64,000 bases of DNA, taken from the NCBI GenBank assembly GCA_003996215.1, contig QJPP01001557.1, positions 62,001 to 126,000 on the forward strand. Direction: 5' to 3'. The notes beneath the pieces were generated by a model, which was not told the DNA's origin, made no database searches, and worked only from the letters and a program-made list of their open reading frames with translations. Each line of letters opens with the position of its first letter. The first letter of the stretch is position 1. This document shows positions 23,452 to 34,995 of this stretch, piece by piece. Source of the DNA: Jaltomata sinuosa (Eukaryota > Streptophyta > Magnoliopsida > Solanales > Solanaceae). Both the position numbers and the translations under genes were made by a program.

Positions 23452-25486
23452 TGTAACACTCCAGAACTTCCAGCCCAAACTTAGCTCAGAAAACCAAAAG
23501 AAAAATATTTTTTCTAACTGTCAGCAAGAATCACGAGTTGAACCCATGACCCGTGGAAGTTTCCATGAGTCGTGGACTGGATCCATGGGATCAGATCAGA
23601 GAACTGACAATTTCTATGAGAACCACGGTTGGGTTCTACGGACCATGGAAGTATCAACGATCCATGAACACAAGTTGTGGAACCAGACCTGAAGCCAACC
23701 ATTTTCTCTGAGAACCACGAATGGATCCTACAGACCGTGGAAGGTTCCACGGGTCATGAACCCAAGTCGTGGGACTCATACACGCAGCTAGACAAAGAGG
23801 GCCAGGAACCACGACAGGTTTCCATGAGCCGTGGAAGTTTTCACGAGTCATGGAACCCATTCATGAAACCTGAGTCGCGAATTTTAGCAGTTTTCTTTTA
23901 AATTTTCCCAGGGGCATTCCAAACTTTTCCTACCTCTTTTAATGCCTAAGCTACGTTCTTTTGACTACTCTAAACCTAATTAATTAGTCAAAAACTACCT
24001 AAAACCTCTATTCTCCTAAATATCATCAGAATTAGAAAGAAAAAAAGAGAAAGAGGCGAATGTTTTCTCTCAAGAACAGGCAGAGGTCTTCTTCAAGTTC
24101 AGCCCCAAAATCCAAAGGATTTCTTTGTAGTTTCTTCTCCAGGTATGTGGGATTTCACTAGTGTGTTCCTTTCATCCATTAGGTCCCTAGAGTTCAGCCA
24201 GTTCTTCAGTGCTCAATGAATTTGTTCAGACCTAGGGTTCCACAATCTTAGGGATTTATTATAATTCAAATTCTACTGCTTATATTGATATCTATTTCAT
24301 GTTTTTTGGAGAATTAGCAGTCATGTATGGAACTCAGAAACCCTAGCTTGTGTAAATTTCAGTATTTCATAGATTATGCTTGCTAGGAAGATTAGTTAGA
24401 CAATCATGCTTCAGAATTTGAATGCCATATCTTTCAGTATTTGTATGTTGCATTCTCAGATTATATCAGTGTTTTGAGCTATCCAGTGCTATCGTTGCAT
24501 TGTTATCTTTATATTCAATTGGGAGTAAACTTAGCACCGAGCAGACGAAGGGATGAAGGCTCACCCACTAGTTCAGGCTGAGAACTTTAGTAGCAATTCC
24601 TGAGTCCCAAAACTAGGGCACCACCGTAGGTTCTAAAAGGGTCACCCATCAGATTAGGCTTGACACCCTTATCCCTTATGGACAACAGTTAGTGGATCCA
24701 CGTCAGACTTATTCATACCCTTGGCAAGGTATGAACACCCTTCCATCCAGGGTTATAAGTTTGCCCCATAGTTAGCTTAGCTTGGGGTATGTTGGTTAAT
24801 AGTATCTCCCACAGTCAGGCTCATGTTGCATTGACCATGTACTCAGTATTTATGTCAGTATTCAGTCAGCATGTTATATTCATGATTTGTACTTGGTCAT
24901 TCTATCCAGCTAGCTTTTAGTTTATGCTTGTATATATATACTTCCATGTTCAGATTCCTATATTGTTCAGTACAGTACCTATCCCGCATGCTTAGTACAT
25001 TCAAAGTACTGACGCATAATTTTGTGCTACATCATCGTATGATGTAGGTTCAGGCATTCAGTAACCAGATTGCACTTAGTTCGACTACATGTTATACTTA
25101 TCAGCTTCATTGGTGAGTCCTCATACATCGAGGACGAGAGACATGCTTTATTTTTCAGTCTTCTTATTGCAGTTTTCAGAATGTTAGAGTTAGCTGGGGG
25201 CATGTCCCATCAACTCATATCAGTTAGAGGCTTTTAGACATAGACTAGATTCAGATTAAGTTGTTAGTGTTATTTTTCAGACTTCATTATACTCTTTTAT
25301 ATATTTTATATACTCAGACATATTTGGGTTTTTCCCCACTTTAGACATTAAACAATTTTTTTCAGCTTTCGTATAATATATGCTTTTAACTTGAGATTGT
25401 AAAGATATGCCATGCCATGGGAGCTTGGGATCACTTGTGACACTGAGCACCGTGTTGCATCTGGGGGGTATCCTCGGGGCGTGACA
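23452..25486 (+). repeat. Array A terminal 3' LTR
   Basis: TGTAACACTCCAGAAC to GGCGTGACA. It is followed at once by TCGTG (25487-25491), the match to the duplication left of 2211. It contains CCGTGGAAGGTTCCACGG at 23735-23752. Confidence 0.92.
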
Positions 25487-25491
25487 TCGTG

Positions 25492-25995
25492 TAATGGAAC
25501 AACTCACCATAATCATAGTACTATCTATTAGGTTTGTGTCGCTGATATGACCAAAAAGAATGCAAGTGGACACCATAACCTGAAGATCTCTGAGTGGAGC
25601 CATGGAAATCGATCTCAAGCTATACATACCAATATAGATACCGAGGCCATAGGACTTCTTTCCCATGTGCTCCTCCTATCTCAAGACAAACTCCTCCAAA
25701 ATTACCTAAGTTAACCAATCTCAAGTAAAAGGAGGTGACCCAGTTGATCTGCCACAATAAGGGTCCTTCGCCATTGTCTGGCTTTCCCAAATAACTGAAA
25801 TACAATAAATTCCACTCTATTCAAGCCTACTAATCCTAAATTATGTAACTAGTCGTGGCAACGAATAAAAAATCCATAGGCATCAACACTTGGATCCTTA
25901 TTAAACTGTAGAGGGTTTATCCTCATGAACTCTTCAAACCTGGTTTATCCCTTCATGGACATAATTGGTAAAGTTCATCTAGTAATAAGGACAAC
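25492..25995 (-). pseudogene. R1: decayed gypsy gag remnant
   Basis: On the minus strand this reads as a chromovirus capsid region: RFEEFMRINPLQF near 25930, VDAYGFFIRCHD, then GLNRVEFIVFQLFGKARQW near 25760-25830. It has several frame changes and stops. It joins the 1-2210 pol remnant across array A. The right edge is uncertain: plus-strand gag of R2 is recognisable from about 26005. Confidence 0.72.
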
Positions 25996-26004
25996 ACTAG
26001 TATC

Positions 26005-26224
26005 CATATCAGTATAGGCCATATTGTGAGTGCAGTGATTTAGGGCATATTCAGTGGGACTTACCTAAACTACAATGTGGTGCACATTAATAAGATTATC
26101 ATGTTACTATTTAGTATCCTATTGTTAGGGAAACAACACAGCCAACTACGAGTGATACTAAGGTTGGTAGATGCGCTGGGCGAGGTGGTATTCAGACCAA
26201 AAGTTGCCAGGTCCATTGCTATGT
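26005..26224 (+). pseudogene. R2: gag zinc-knuckle and gag/protease junction remnant
   Basis: Plus-strand coding decay. ATTGTGAGTGCAGTGATTTA reads as a degraded CCHC knuckle (YCECSDLGHIQ, with the last Cys replaced by Trp). It then runs through a Gly/Arg/Gln-rich stretch to QVHCY at 26224. The next residues of the usual FPGRxEAEA block are found at 32501, after element H. Left boundary approximate. Confidence 0.65.
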
Positions 26225-28082
26225 TGTAACACCCCAGAAAAAAAAAAGTTTCTAGGTTTCATGGGTAGGGTCCATGATCCGTGAAATAGTCCACAAGCCA
26301 TGAAAACTATCCATAAACTTAGTCTCATCCAATCATGTAACCTTGAAAGTTTTCCTGAGAACCACGAGAAGGGTCCATGACTAGTGGAACAGTCCAAGAG
26401 TCATGGAACACTATTTATGGAAAAATTGTCCAAAACCAAGAAACCAATCCATGAGCCATGGAATGAGGTTCATAAACCATGGTTTCAATCCACGAACCCT
26501 GCATTAGAAAATTCAGAAACTTTTCAGTAACATCCAAAACGGGTATTTTAATCTTTTTCTACTCTCTTAACCCCTAAACTCCATCATTTTAAATCTTTAA
26601 GAGGGATTTTTATTCGTTTAAGAGATTCATTCCCTCTCGTTCCCTCGATCCAACTCAGAAAAACAAAATAGAGCATTCTCTCAGACCTCAAGCCTAGGGT
26701 TCTTCTCAATATCAAATCCTCCAAGCTTCAGTACAAGATTTCTTCAAACAGGTATGTGGAATTTTAATGAGGACCTCCTTTCACTCTCATGCCTAAAGTT
26801 TTTAGAATTTTAGTTATAATTTCCATGATTTCATTATTTAGGGTTCAAACCCATTCTCTACGACTATGAGATTTTTAGTGTGTATAAGTTATTATAGTTC
26901 TATGGCTCTTGTTTTAGTATCTATGCATGATTTTAGAAGTCCCAAATCAGTTGTTATATTTGAAGAACCATTATGCATGATTTGATAGATTTCAGAATAA
27001 ATTGGCATGTTATGAACACATGATCCTAGAACTTAGTAAATTTAGCATGACTGGTTAGTATTTCAGAATATCAGTACAAACAGTAATTAAACTAGTTCAT
27101 GCTTTATTTTCAGAACACCAATTTTAAGTGAGCTATCAGTATAATCAGTTTGGGAGTAGCACTTATCACTGAATTGTACTAGAATCTCAGTTTTACCCAA
27201 AGTCTCAAAACTATGTTCCACCGTAGGTTCATTTAGCCCCTATTTAGGCATCAGTTTAGTGATCACATCAATCATGCCTTTATACCCTGGCAAGGTATAT
27301 TGGATTCTCCTGATGGGGCATATACATTGGACTCCACATTAGCTCATGTGGTTTATGTCCATTAATAGGCTCTCCCATAGACTCAGACTCAAACTCAGTA
27401 TATATGTACATGACCCTCAGTTCAATTTCACTTATATTGTATTATAACTTTTCAGAGTATCCTTGCATATCAGTATACATGTATATCACTATTGGGTCAT
27501 TGTACTGCAGTATTATTTTTTGCACTTAGTTTTCATTCAGTATAGTACATTAGTATTTACAGCATGCTCAGTTTATCTTATAGTTTACATATCTCGCATG
27601 TTTAGTATATTCAAAGTACTGAACACATATTTTTCCTTGTGCTACATCCTTCATGATGTAGATTCAGCAGCTTGCCCCTAAACTCGTGGCTAGTAGTTCA
27701 GTAGCACATCCAGCCAGCTTGGTGAGTCCTCTTTATTTAAGGACTTGGAGTTTTGTTTTGTTTTAGTATTGTATTACTTTCATTTTAATTTCAGTATTTA
27801 GAGTTATCTGGGGACTTGTCCTAGCATCTTGTCAGTAGTAGAGGCTTTTTAGACATAGAGTCATATATTTCAGCTTGTTTTAATTTGGTATCACTTTTCA
27901 GACTTAGTTTTATTTCACAGATTACTCAGATTATTTTATATGTTATATTTAATTCAGCTTAGTTTCCGCTCAGTTTTATCTATTTAGAATGATTAGTATT
28001 ATGCCATACCATGGGTTAGCTTAGGATCACTTGTGGCTCTAAGCACCGTGTTACATCCAAGGTGTAGGCTCAGGTTGTGATA
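26225..28082 (+). repeat. Element H 5' LTR
   Basis: TGTAACACCCCAGAAA to AGGTTGTGATA (terminal CA now TA). It resembles array A LTRs in plan: inverted CCATGAGCCATGG-type motifs near the 5' end, and a PBS-proximal CACCGTGTTACATCC block. About 1.86 kb. No gene is seen in it. Confidence 0.85.
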
Positions 28083-28086
28083 AACT

Positions 28087-28098
28087 TGGCATCAAAGC
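28087..28098 (+). other. Element H primer binding site
   Basis: TGGCATCAAAGC, two changes from the initiator tRNA-Met site, four bases after the LTR. Confidence 0.72.
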
Positions 28099-28296
28099 AT
28101 CAGATTTAAGGTGTCCTAGGGTGTTTGAAATCCACGTTAAGTAGAGTCTCTTTTATGGGTGTGAAGCGTGCCACACTTATGAGGGGGAGGCTGTGAAATA
28201 TTTTAGGAATACTTCACTTTTTTCATGTTCATATTGTGCGATAGATTATAACTCTATATATATCCTTCTAATTCGTGATCGACATGGTTACAGAAT

Positions 28297-29515
28297 ATGC
28301 CTCTTAGAAGAGCTAATGGTCGCAGGAACGAAAACCAGCCAACCCCACCAGTACTTGCAAATCCCTTGAATGAATAAGTCACCCAGGCAGAATTTAGGGC
28401 TGCTTTTCAAATGCTTGCTCAAGCTATGACCAACCATATGAATCAACAAGCAGTTGCACCTGTGAACCCAAATGGGAATGTAACAGTTGTTAGAGTCTGA
28501 GACTTACTCAGATGAACCCTCCAGAGTTCTATAGATCGAGAGTGGATGAGAATCCATAGGACTTTATAGATGAGGTACACAAAATAACTCCGATCATGGG
28601 TATTACACAAATTGATAGTGGCGTCCTATCAGTTAAAAGGAGTGGCTCAGCTATGGTTCAAGCAGTGGAAAGATAGTCATCGTGAGAATACAGCCCCAGT
28701 TGATTGGGATGAGTTTGTAATAGCTTTTCTAGACAAGTTTTTTCCCCATGAGTTGAGGAAAGATAATGTTGAGGAGTTCATTAACCTGAAGCAGAATAAC
28801 ATATTTGTAAAGAAGTATTCTCTAAAGCTTACCCAGCTCTCCAGGTAAGCCCCAAAGATGGTTGCTGAGCCAAGGGCTCGGATGAGTAAGTTTAATTTTG
28901 GTGTTTAAGAGTTAGTGGTTACAGAGTGCAAGACTGCTATGCTTGTTGGAGATATAGATATCTCTCGACTTATGACTCATGCCTAGCTGATCGAGAAAGT
29001 GAAGCTAAAGGAGTGAGAGAGAAAGAGAACAAGTAGGCAAGGATGGGTAATTTTAACTACCTCCAGTAGAGGTCGGGTGGTGCAAATCACTCTCAGTTTC
29101 AGTAGAGATGTTTAGTTCCAGCACCTTCTTCATCTAGTGCTTCATCTCCCAGACACGACATGATCAGAAAAATAGGGCATTAAGCTCTTAGTCTCAGGGT
29201 AGTGTTACAGGTAGCACACTTTTCCAGCATGTCCTAAGAGTGGTAAGAACCATCCAATTGAGTGCCTTGCTAGCAAAGAGGGTTGTTCTGGGTGCGATTA
29301 AGCTAGTCACAGGATGAGGAATTTTCCCTCCATTAGATGTGGAGATAAGGGTAATAGGGCTCAGTCTACTCCTTCAGTAGCCCTTTTAGGTCACCCAGCT
29401 CAGCAAGGTACTTCTACTAGTACAAGAAGTGGTCAGTGCCAGAACTGCTTCTATGCTTTGTCTTCCCGTCAAGATCATGAGAGCTCGCCAGACATAGTCA
29501 CTGGTATGTTATGAG
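28297..29515 (+). pseudogene. Element H gag
   Basis: Starts MPLRRANGRRN at 28297. Capsid motifs follow (ASYQLKGVAQLWFKQWK, FLDKFFPHELRKDN, EEFINLKQNN near 28612-28848). A degenerate tail holds cysteine clusters near 29220-29330, where the second knuckle has lost its spacing. Stops near 28377 and 28846 and repeated frame changes break the frame. The array A gag is the closest relative in the window. Confidence 0.85.
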
Positions 29516-30768
29516 TCTTTCATATAGATATGTATGCATTGTTAGATCCAGGGGTCACACTTTCCTTAGTGACCCTTTATGTTGCAGTAAACTTCAGTGT
29601 CAGTCCCGAAATCCCTCAGAACCCTTCTCAATCTATACTCCTATTAGTAAGTCAGTCATAGCCAAGTGGATATACAAAAATTGTCCATTCTCAATTTTCC
29701 ATAAAATCACCATAGTTGATCTAGTAGAGTTAGACATGACAGATTTTGATGTCATTCTTGTCATGGATTGGTTACACTCTTGTTATGCCTCAGTCGACTG
29801 CAAACCTAGAGTCATTAAGTTTTAGTTTTCTTATGAACCAGTCCTGGAATGGAAGAGTAGTACCTTAACACCTATAGGTAAGTTTGTCTCTTACCTTAAG
29901 GCCAGAAAGATGATCTCTAAGGGTTGCATTTAGCATTCAGTTCAGGTTAAGGATTCTAAGTCCGAGACCCCAACCCTTCAGTCAGTACAATTTTTAATGA
30001 GTATCCAGAAGTATTTCCTGATGATCTGCTCAGAGTCCCTCCTAAGCAGGAGATTGACTTTGGGATAAACCTTCTTCTAAATATCCAGCCTATCTCAATT
30101 TCTCCTTACACAATGGCTCCAACCAAACTAAAAGAATTGAAAGATCAGTTGAAAGAACTCTTAAACAAAGGTTTCATCAGATCCAATATCTCTCCATGGG
30201 GTGTTCCAGTTCTCTTCGTGCATAAAAAAGATAATTCTCTCAGAATGTGCATCGATTATCATCAGTTATACAAAGTAAAAATCAAGAACAATTATTCCAT
30301 TCCTAGGATTAATTACTTATTTGACCAGCTTTAGGATGCTAGTTGTTTCATAAAGATAGACCTCAGATTCGGTTATCATTATCTCAGAGTCTAAGAGCGT
30401 GATATTTTGAAAACAACCTTCTGAACTCGGTATGGTCACTATGAATTTATTTTATGTCTTTTGGGCTAATGAATGCTCCTACAATTTTTATAGACTTGAT
30501 GAACATGGTGTTCAAATAGTATTTGTACATGTTCGTCATTGTCTTCATAAATAATATCCTTGTTTATTTTCGGAATGAGGTTGAGCACACAAACCAGTTG
30601 AGGATTATTTTTTGGACCCTACAGGATTTTTAGTTATTTTCTAAGTTGAGCAAGTGTGAATTCTAGTTGAAATCAGTGGCATTCCTCAGTCATGCCATTT
30701 CTAGTGAGGGCATTCAAGTTGATCCTCAAAAGACCAAAGCAGTTAGGAACTGGCCTAGACCCATCTCA
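29516..30768 (+). pseudogene. Element H protease and truncated reverse transcriptase
   Basis: Protease has LLDPGVTLSLVTLY-like and VMDWLHSCYASVDCKPR motifs. RT runs from MAPTKLKELKDQL (30113) through FIRSNISPWGVPVLFV and MCIDYHQLYK. It then decays with stops through the palm; the catalytic FIDD reads as a stop-bearing IINN-like stretch near 30545. It is last recognisable as EGIQVDPQKTKAVRNWPRP at about 30760, then joins LTR sequence. RNase H and integrase are absent. Confidence 0.87.
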
Positions 30769-30769
30769 G

Positions 30770-32500
30770 TCTTAGCCAATCTTGCAACCTTGAAAGTTTA
30801 CTTGAGAACCACAAGCAGGGTCCACGACCCATGGAACACCATCTGTAGGAAAACTGCCAGAAACCCTGAACCCAATCCACGAGCCATGGATTGAGGTTCA
30901 TGAACCATGGTTTCAATTAATGAACCCTGCATCAGAAAATTTAGCAACTTATCAGAAATATCCAAAAAGGGTATTCTAGTCTTTTCTTACTCTTTTAACC
31001 CCTAAACTACGTCATTTTAAGTCTCTAAGAGGGTGTTTTTTCAGTTCAAGTGATTCATTCTCTTTCATTCCCTCGATCCAACTCAGAAAAAGAAAATAGA
31101 GCATTCTCTTAGACCGCAGGCCTAGGGTTCATCCTCAAGATCAAATCCTCCAAGATTCAGTCCAAGATTTCTTCAAATAGGTATGTGAGATTTCAATGAA
31201 GGCCTCCTTTCACCCTCATGTATAATGTTTTCAGAATTTCAGTTATAATTTCCATGAATCTATGATTTAGGGTTCAAACCCATTCTCTACAACTATGAGA
31301 TTTTCAGTTTATATAAGTTATTATATTGTTATGGATCTTGTTTTAGTATCTATGCATGCTTTCAGAAGTCCCAAAGCAGTTATTATATTTGAAGAACCAT
31401 TATGTATGATTTGATAGATTTCAGAACAACTTGGCATGTCATGAACACATGATCCTAGAACTCGGTAAATTTAGCATGATTAGTTAGTATTTTAGAATAT
31501 TAGTACAAATAATAATCAAACTAATTCATGCTTTATTTTTAGAACACCAGTTTTATATGAGCTATCAGTATAATCAGTTTGGAAGTAGTACTTAGCACCG
31601 AATTGTACTAGAGTCTTAATTTCATCCGAAGTCCCAGAATATACGTACTACCGTAGGTTCACTTAGGCCCCCAGTTGGGTATCACTTTAGTGATCATATC
31701 AGTCATGTATTTATACCTTGACAAGGTATATTGGGTCCTTTTGATGGAGCGTATACATTGGACTCCATGTTAGCTCACATGGTTTATGTCAGTTACTAGG
31801 CTCTCTCATAGAATCAAACTCAGTATATTTGTACATGACCCTCAGTTCATTTTCACTTACATTATATTATAACTTTTCAGAGTATTCTATATATCAGTAT
31901 ATATGTATATCATTATTGGGTCATTGTACTATGGTTCTGTTACTTGAACTCAGTTTACATTCAATACAGTACATTAGTATTTTCAGTATGCTCAAATTAT
32001 CTTATAGTTTATATTTCTCGCATACTCAATATATTCAAAGTACTGACTGCATATTTTTCCTTGTGTTGCGTCCTTCATGATGTAGATTCAGCAGCCCGCT
32101 CCTTGACTCACGGCTAGTAGTTTGACAACACATCCAGACTGCTTGGTGAGTCCTCCTCATTCGAGGACTTGGAGTTTAGTTTTATTTTTGTATTTCAATA
32201 CTTTCATTTTAGTTTCAGTATTTAGAGTTAGCTGGGGACTTATCCGAGTAGCTCATTAGTAGTAGAGGCTTTTCAGACATAGAGTCACGTATTTCAACTT
32301 GTTTCAGTTCGGTATCACTTTTCAGACTTAGTTTTATTTCAGAGATCACTCAGATTATTTCACAATTTATATTTAATTCAGTTTAGCTTTCACTCAGTTT
32401 TATCTATTCAGAATGAGTAGTATAATGTCATTTCATACTTGGAGTCACTTGTGACTCTAAGCACCATATTACGTCCAAGGTGTAGGTTCAAATCATGACA
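30770..32500 (+). repeat. Element H 3' LTR, 5'-truncated
   Basis: Matches the 5' LTR from about its position 105 onward (CCAATCTTGCAACCTTGAAAG) and ends AATCATGACA. The missing start and its fusion to RT indicate one deletion that removed RNase H, integrase and the LTR start. Confidence 0.85.
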
Positions 32501-32995
32501 TATGCCTTCCCTGGAAGATGAAGGCAGAGGCACAAGATGCATTTATTAGAAGTATTTTCTTATTTTGTCACTAGATGCATTGATATAATTTGATCTAGTT
32601 TCTACTTATTCCTATGTAAGCTTATTTTGCATCAAACGTGATATGTTATGTGGCTTTCTTGATGTTCATGTATATCTATATGTATTTGGATTCTACAGTC
32701 GAGATCAATTCTATCATTCCTTTGTAGTTTCTATCCTCAGGTTGATTTTATATTGGGCATGGATTTGTTATTTCCCAATCATATGATTTTATATTGTCAC
32801 ACTAAGATGAATTTCTTGGTCATGCTAGGAGTTCCTAGAGTTGAGTGGAGAGAGACTCTTAGTCACTCCACAGGAAAGGTAATGGCTTTTATGAAGGCAC
32901 AACGGATAGTAAGAGAGGAGTTTTTGTTTTAATTGGCCTATATCTGAGAAATTAGCATAAAGACTCCTACTCTTGATTTTGTGTCAGCACTAAGG
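32501..32995 (+). pseudogene. R2: protease and linker remnant
   Basis: Continues the R2 frame: YAFPGR, then after a one-base slip AEAQDAFIRSI, a broken protease, then VDFILGMDLLFPNHMILYC and KVMAFMKAQRIV. It ends with KTPTLDFVSALR. The last five bases, TAAGG (32991-32995), are repeated at 56573-56577, where the linker continues (CACATCAAGTTCCAAAAGG, then VFHTNL-like). Contains several stops. Confidence 0.8.
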
Positions 32996-34484
32996 TAGTT
33001 ATGATACACTCAGGATACACCATCAGATGATGTAACTCGGTTGTATAAAATAATATTAACCCAACTAGGCTGGGGTCGAATCCATAAGGAACATGGGATA
33101 ACCTTCAGAGATTTTACTATCGGTATGGCTACTTGATTTATAACCAAATTTTATTTCTTAAGATTGTAGAGAGAGATTAAACTAAACTAAATTAATTGCA
33201 GAAAGTAAAGAGAATAGTAAGTTAATATGATTGTAAAACTTATAATATTAGAATATCAAGTTTGTGTTCCCATAGTGGATAACTTTGTTTATCAGTTATC
33301 ATATAACTACAAATACTTTAGGTTACAAATATGCACTCAATATCCTGCACTATCTCTCAGCCTCTTTCAAGCGGCATGAATAATTTATCTACATATGATG
33401 TTTCTACAACTATATGAATTATTGACAGAAGAATGACCGATTATGTCAAGTAAATCCTATTATTCCTAATATGAATTTTTAAACAAGGATTAGCACCTTG
33501 AGTTGATGAAAATCTTCTCTTACCAAATCCTAACCCACTTTTTTGAGTCTAAAAATTAAGAAATTAGTAGATTAATATTTGCAACCATCAATCATTAATT
33601 AAGACTAAAAATAAATTGATATCTTATAACCCCAGTAACATGCAATCACACAAATTAACCTCATGAACTTTACAATCTCATTGGTTTTCACAACCTTAGT
33701 TGAGGATGTAACTACTCATGCTGAAAGTAAAAAGAAAATAATATAAAGAGAAAAATTGCATAACTTACTATGAAAAGATTGCATAACTTACTGTGAATAT
33801 TGAAATTTTGAAAGAATATTTAAGATCTTCATTCAAGAACTAAAAAGAAAAATTTATAAAAACTGGGTGACAACAAACTACTAACTATAACTAAAACTTA
33901 TCAAATCTCCATAACTAAGACCTAACATGTCTATTTATAATAGTTTAAGAAGTTGAAATCCTAAAAATATTAAATTAATTTTCTTACATGGTTCAGGAGC
34001 CAATCCTCGACCATCGATTGATTTGTTGTCTGTGAAGAGTCCTTGTGCCACCGTCGGTTGCCTTCTAGGATTTGCTGGACTCACCTCGTTAATTTACTCT
34101 GCGGGTATGAATTATTTCATGGTCCATATTTTCTTGTCGCAGTTTGCTCTCCAGTTTACTTCATCCTCATTAAGTGCAGGTCATCAATCAGGTTCATGAT
34201 CATCATCTACTTCGTATTCTGACCGTCATCTATGGGGTTCTGGTTGACATTATATTTGATCTTTTTCACCATAAGGTCTATGGTCCATCAACTAATCTAC
34301 AATCTAAATTGCGACCGTAAATTATCCAAGAACTAGCAATTTAGTGTGTTTTCCATCTTTTGGCTATGTGAACATGAAAAACCTACGAAACACTAAATTA
34401 ACATTAAAACCTAATAAAATATAGTAAAACAAGTATAAGGATATTTAAAATATTAAGTAAAAGATATAAGATGTGCAATAAATT
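32996..34484 (-). mobile_element. Insertion D: non-coding LTR-like element
   Basis: A 1.49-kb AT-rich stretch with no coding similarity I can see. On the minus strand it looks like an LTR: a TATA box (TATAAATAG at 33931-33939) about 550 bp into it, and near its far end GGATTCGACCCC (about 33072-33083). I associate that motif with the LTR end/leader region of some plant retroelements. The host reading frame closes up if D is cut at TAAGG (32991-32995 and 56573-56577). However, its ends are not a clean TG...CA at that cut. TGATACAC at 33002 and GTGCA at 34477 are candidate inner termini. A solo LTR or a large non-autonomous derivative are both possible. Confidence 0.45.
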
Positions 34485-34819
34485 TGTAACAACCAGGTTC
34501 GTCATTACAGGTAAACCTTTTGTGCCAAGTTTCGGGTTAGAAAACTTTTGGATTTGGGAGTTGAAAATTTTGGGCTAGGCTAGTCTCGGCCGATTTTGGA
34601 GCAAGGTATGGTCAGGATGGGGTAAAGTGTCTTGACTTGGGCTAATTTTCCTTTTAGCTAAGACATAAAGAAGTCTGAGAGAATTTTTGGAATCGAATTC
34701 GGGTAAGTAGAACTCTCGGTATTAAGGTTGACATGAAGGGGTTGTTTCAGAACGTTGGGAAATCAAGTGTGTTGTAAAATAGGGCAATTTGAGAGACTTT
34801 ACAACTTTCTTTCCCATGT

Positions 34820-34995
34820 CAACCGCCATAGTGGTTGACACATTGCCATAGCAGTTGACACACCACCATAGTGGTTGACACACCACCATAGCGACCTCTG
34901 CCGTAGCGGAGAAAATATAGCTACAGCGGAAGTCAACGTAGGTCAACCTCTGCCATAGCAGTCGACTCCGCTATGGCAGTACCGCTATAGCGGAG
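34820..34995. repeat. CCGCTATAGCGG palindrome and TTGAC cluster in C LTR
   Basis: A dense run of degenerate CCGCYATAGYGG units interleaved with GTTGACAC, with the same words inverted in the second half (GGTCAAC, AGTCAAC). The perfect 12-mer is at 34982-34993. The 3' LTR copy (about 45566-45715) holds two perfect 12-mers at 45652-45663 and 45702-45713. TTGAC is the core of the plant W-box bound by WRKY factors; any regulatory role is inference. Confidence 0.7.

Larger units (their letters stand above)
2211..25486 (+). mobile_element. Array A: tandem gypsy LTR-internal-LTR-internal-LTR
   Basis: A compound Ty3/gypsy chromovirus locus with three LTR copies: a 3'-truncated one (2211-3675), a middle one (16359-18394) and a terminal one (23452-25486). 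Between the first two is an internal region reduced to the integrase 3' half, itself split by element T. Between the last two is a full-length but mutated gag-pol. The outer edges carry the same 5-bp sequence, TCGTG (2206-2210 and 25487-25491), and the R1 remnant continues on both sides. The whole array therefore behaves as a single insertion later expanded by LTR recombination. LTRs start TGTAACACTC and end near GTGACA. The family is the same as E1/E2 at 40-56 kb. Confidence 0.88.
26225..32500 (+). mobile_element. Element H: internally deleted gypsy element
   Basis: A plus-strand relative of the array A family (gag starts MPLRRANGR). It has a full 5' LTR (26225-28082), a primer site, gag, protease and most of RT. 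RNase H, integrase and the first ~100 bp of the 3' LTR are missing. Flanks are TATGT (26220-26224) and TATGC (32501-32505), a 5-bp duplication with one change. The R2 frame resumes across it. Many stops; older than T by appearance. Confidence 0.86.

Noticed and set aside
26005..26060. R1 and R2 as one gypsy element with an inversion
   Set aside because: R1 already contains gag through integrase on the minus strand, and R2 contains its own gag knuckle, protease, RT and RNase H on the plus strand. Two elements fit better than one inverted element.
33068..33092. GGGGTCGAATCC as a tRNA gene or SINE B box
   Set aside because: No cloverleaf or matching A box at the right distance could be traced. 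The motif fits an LTR/leader region better.
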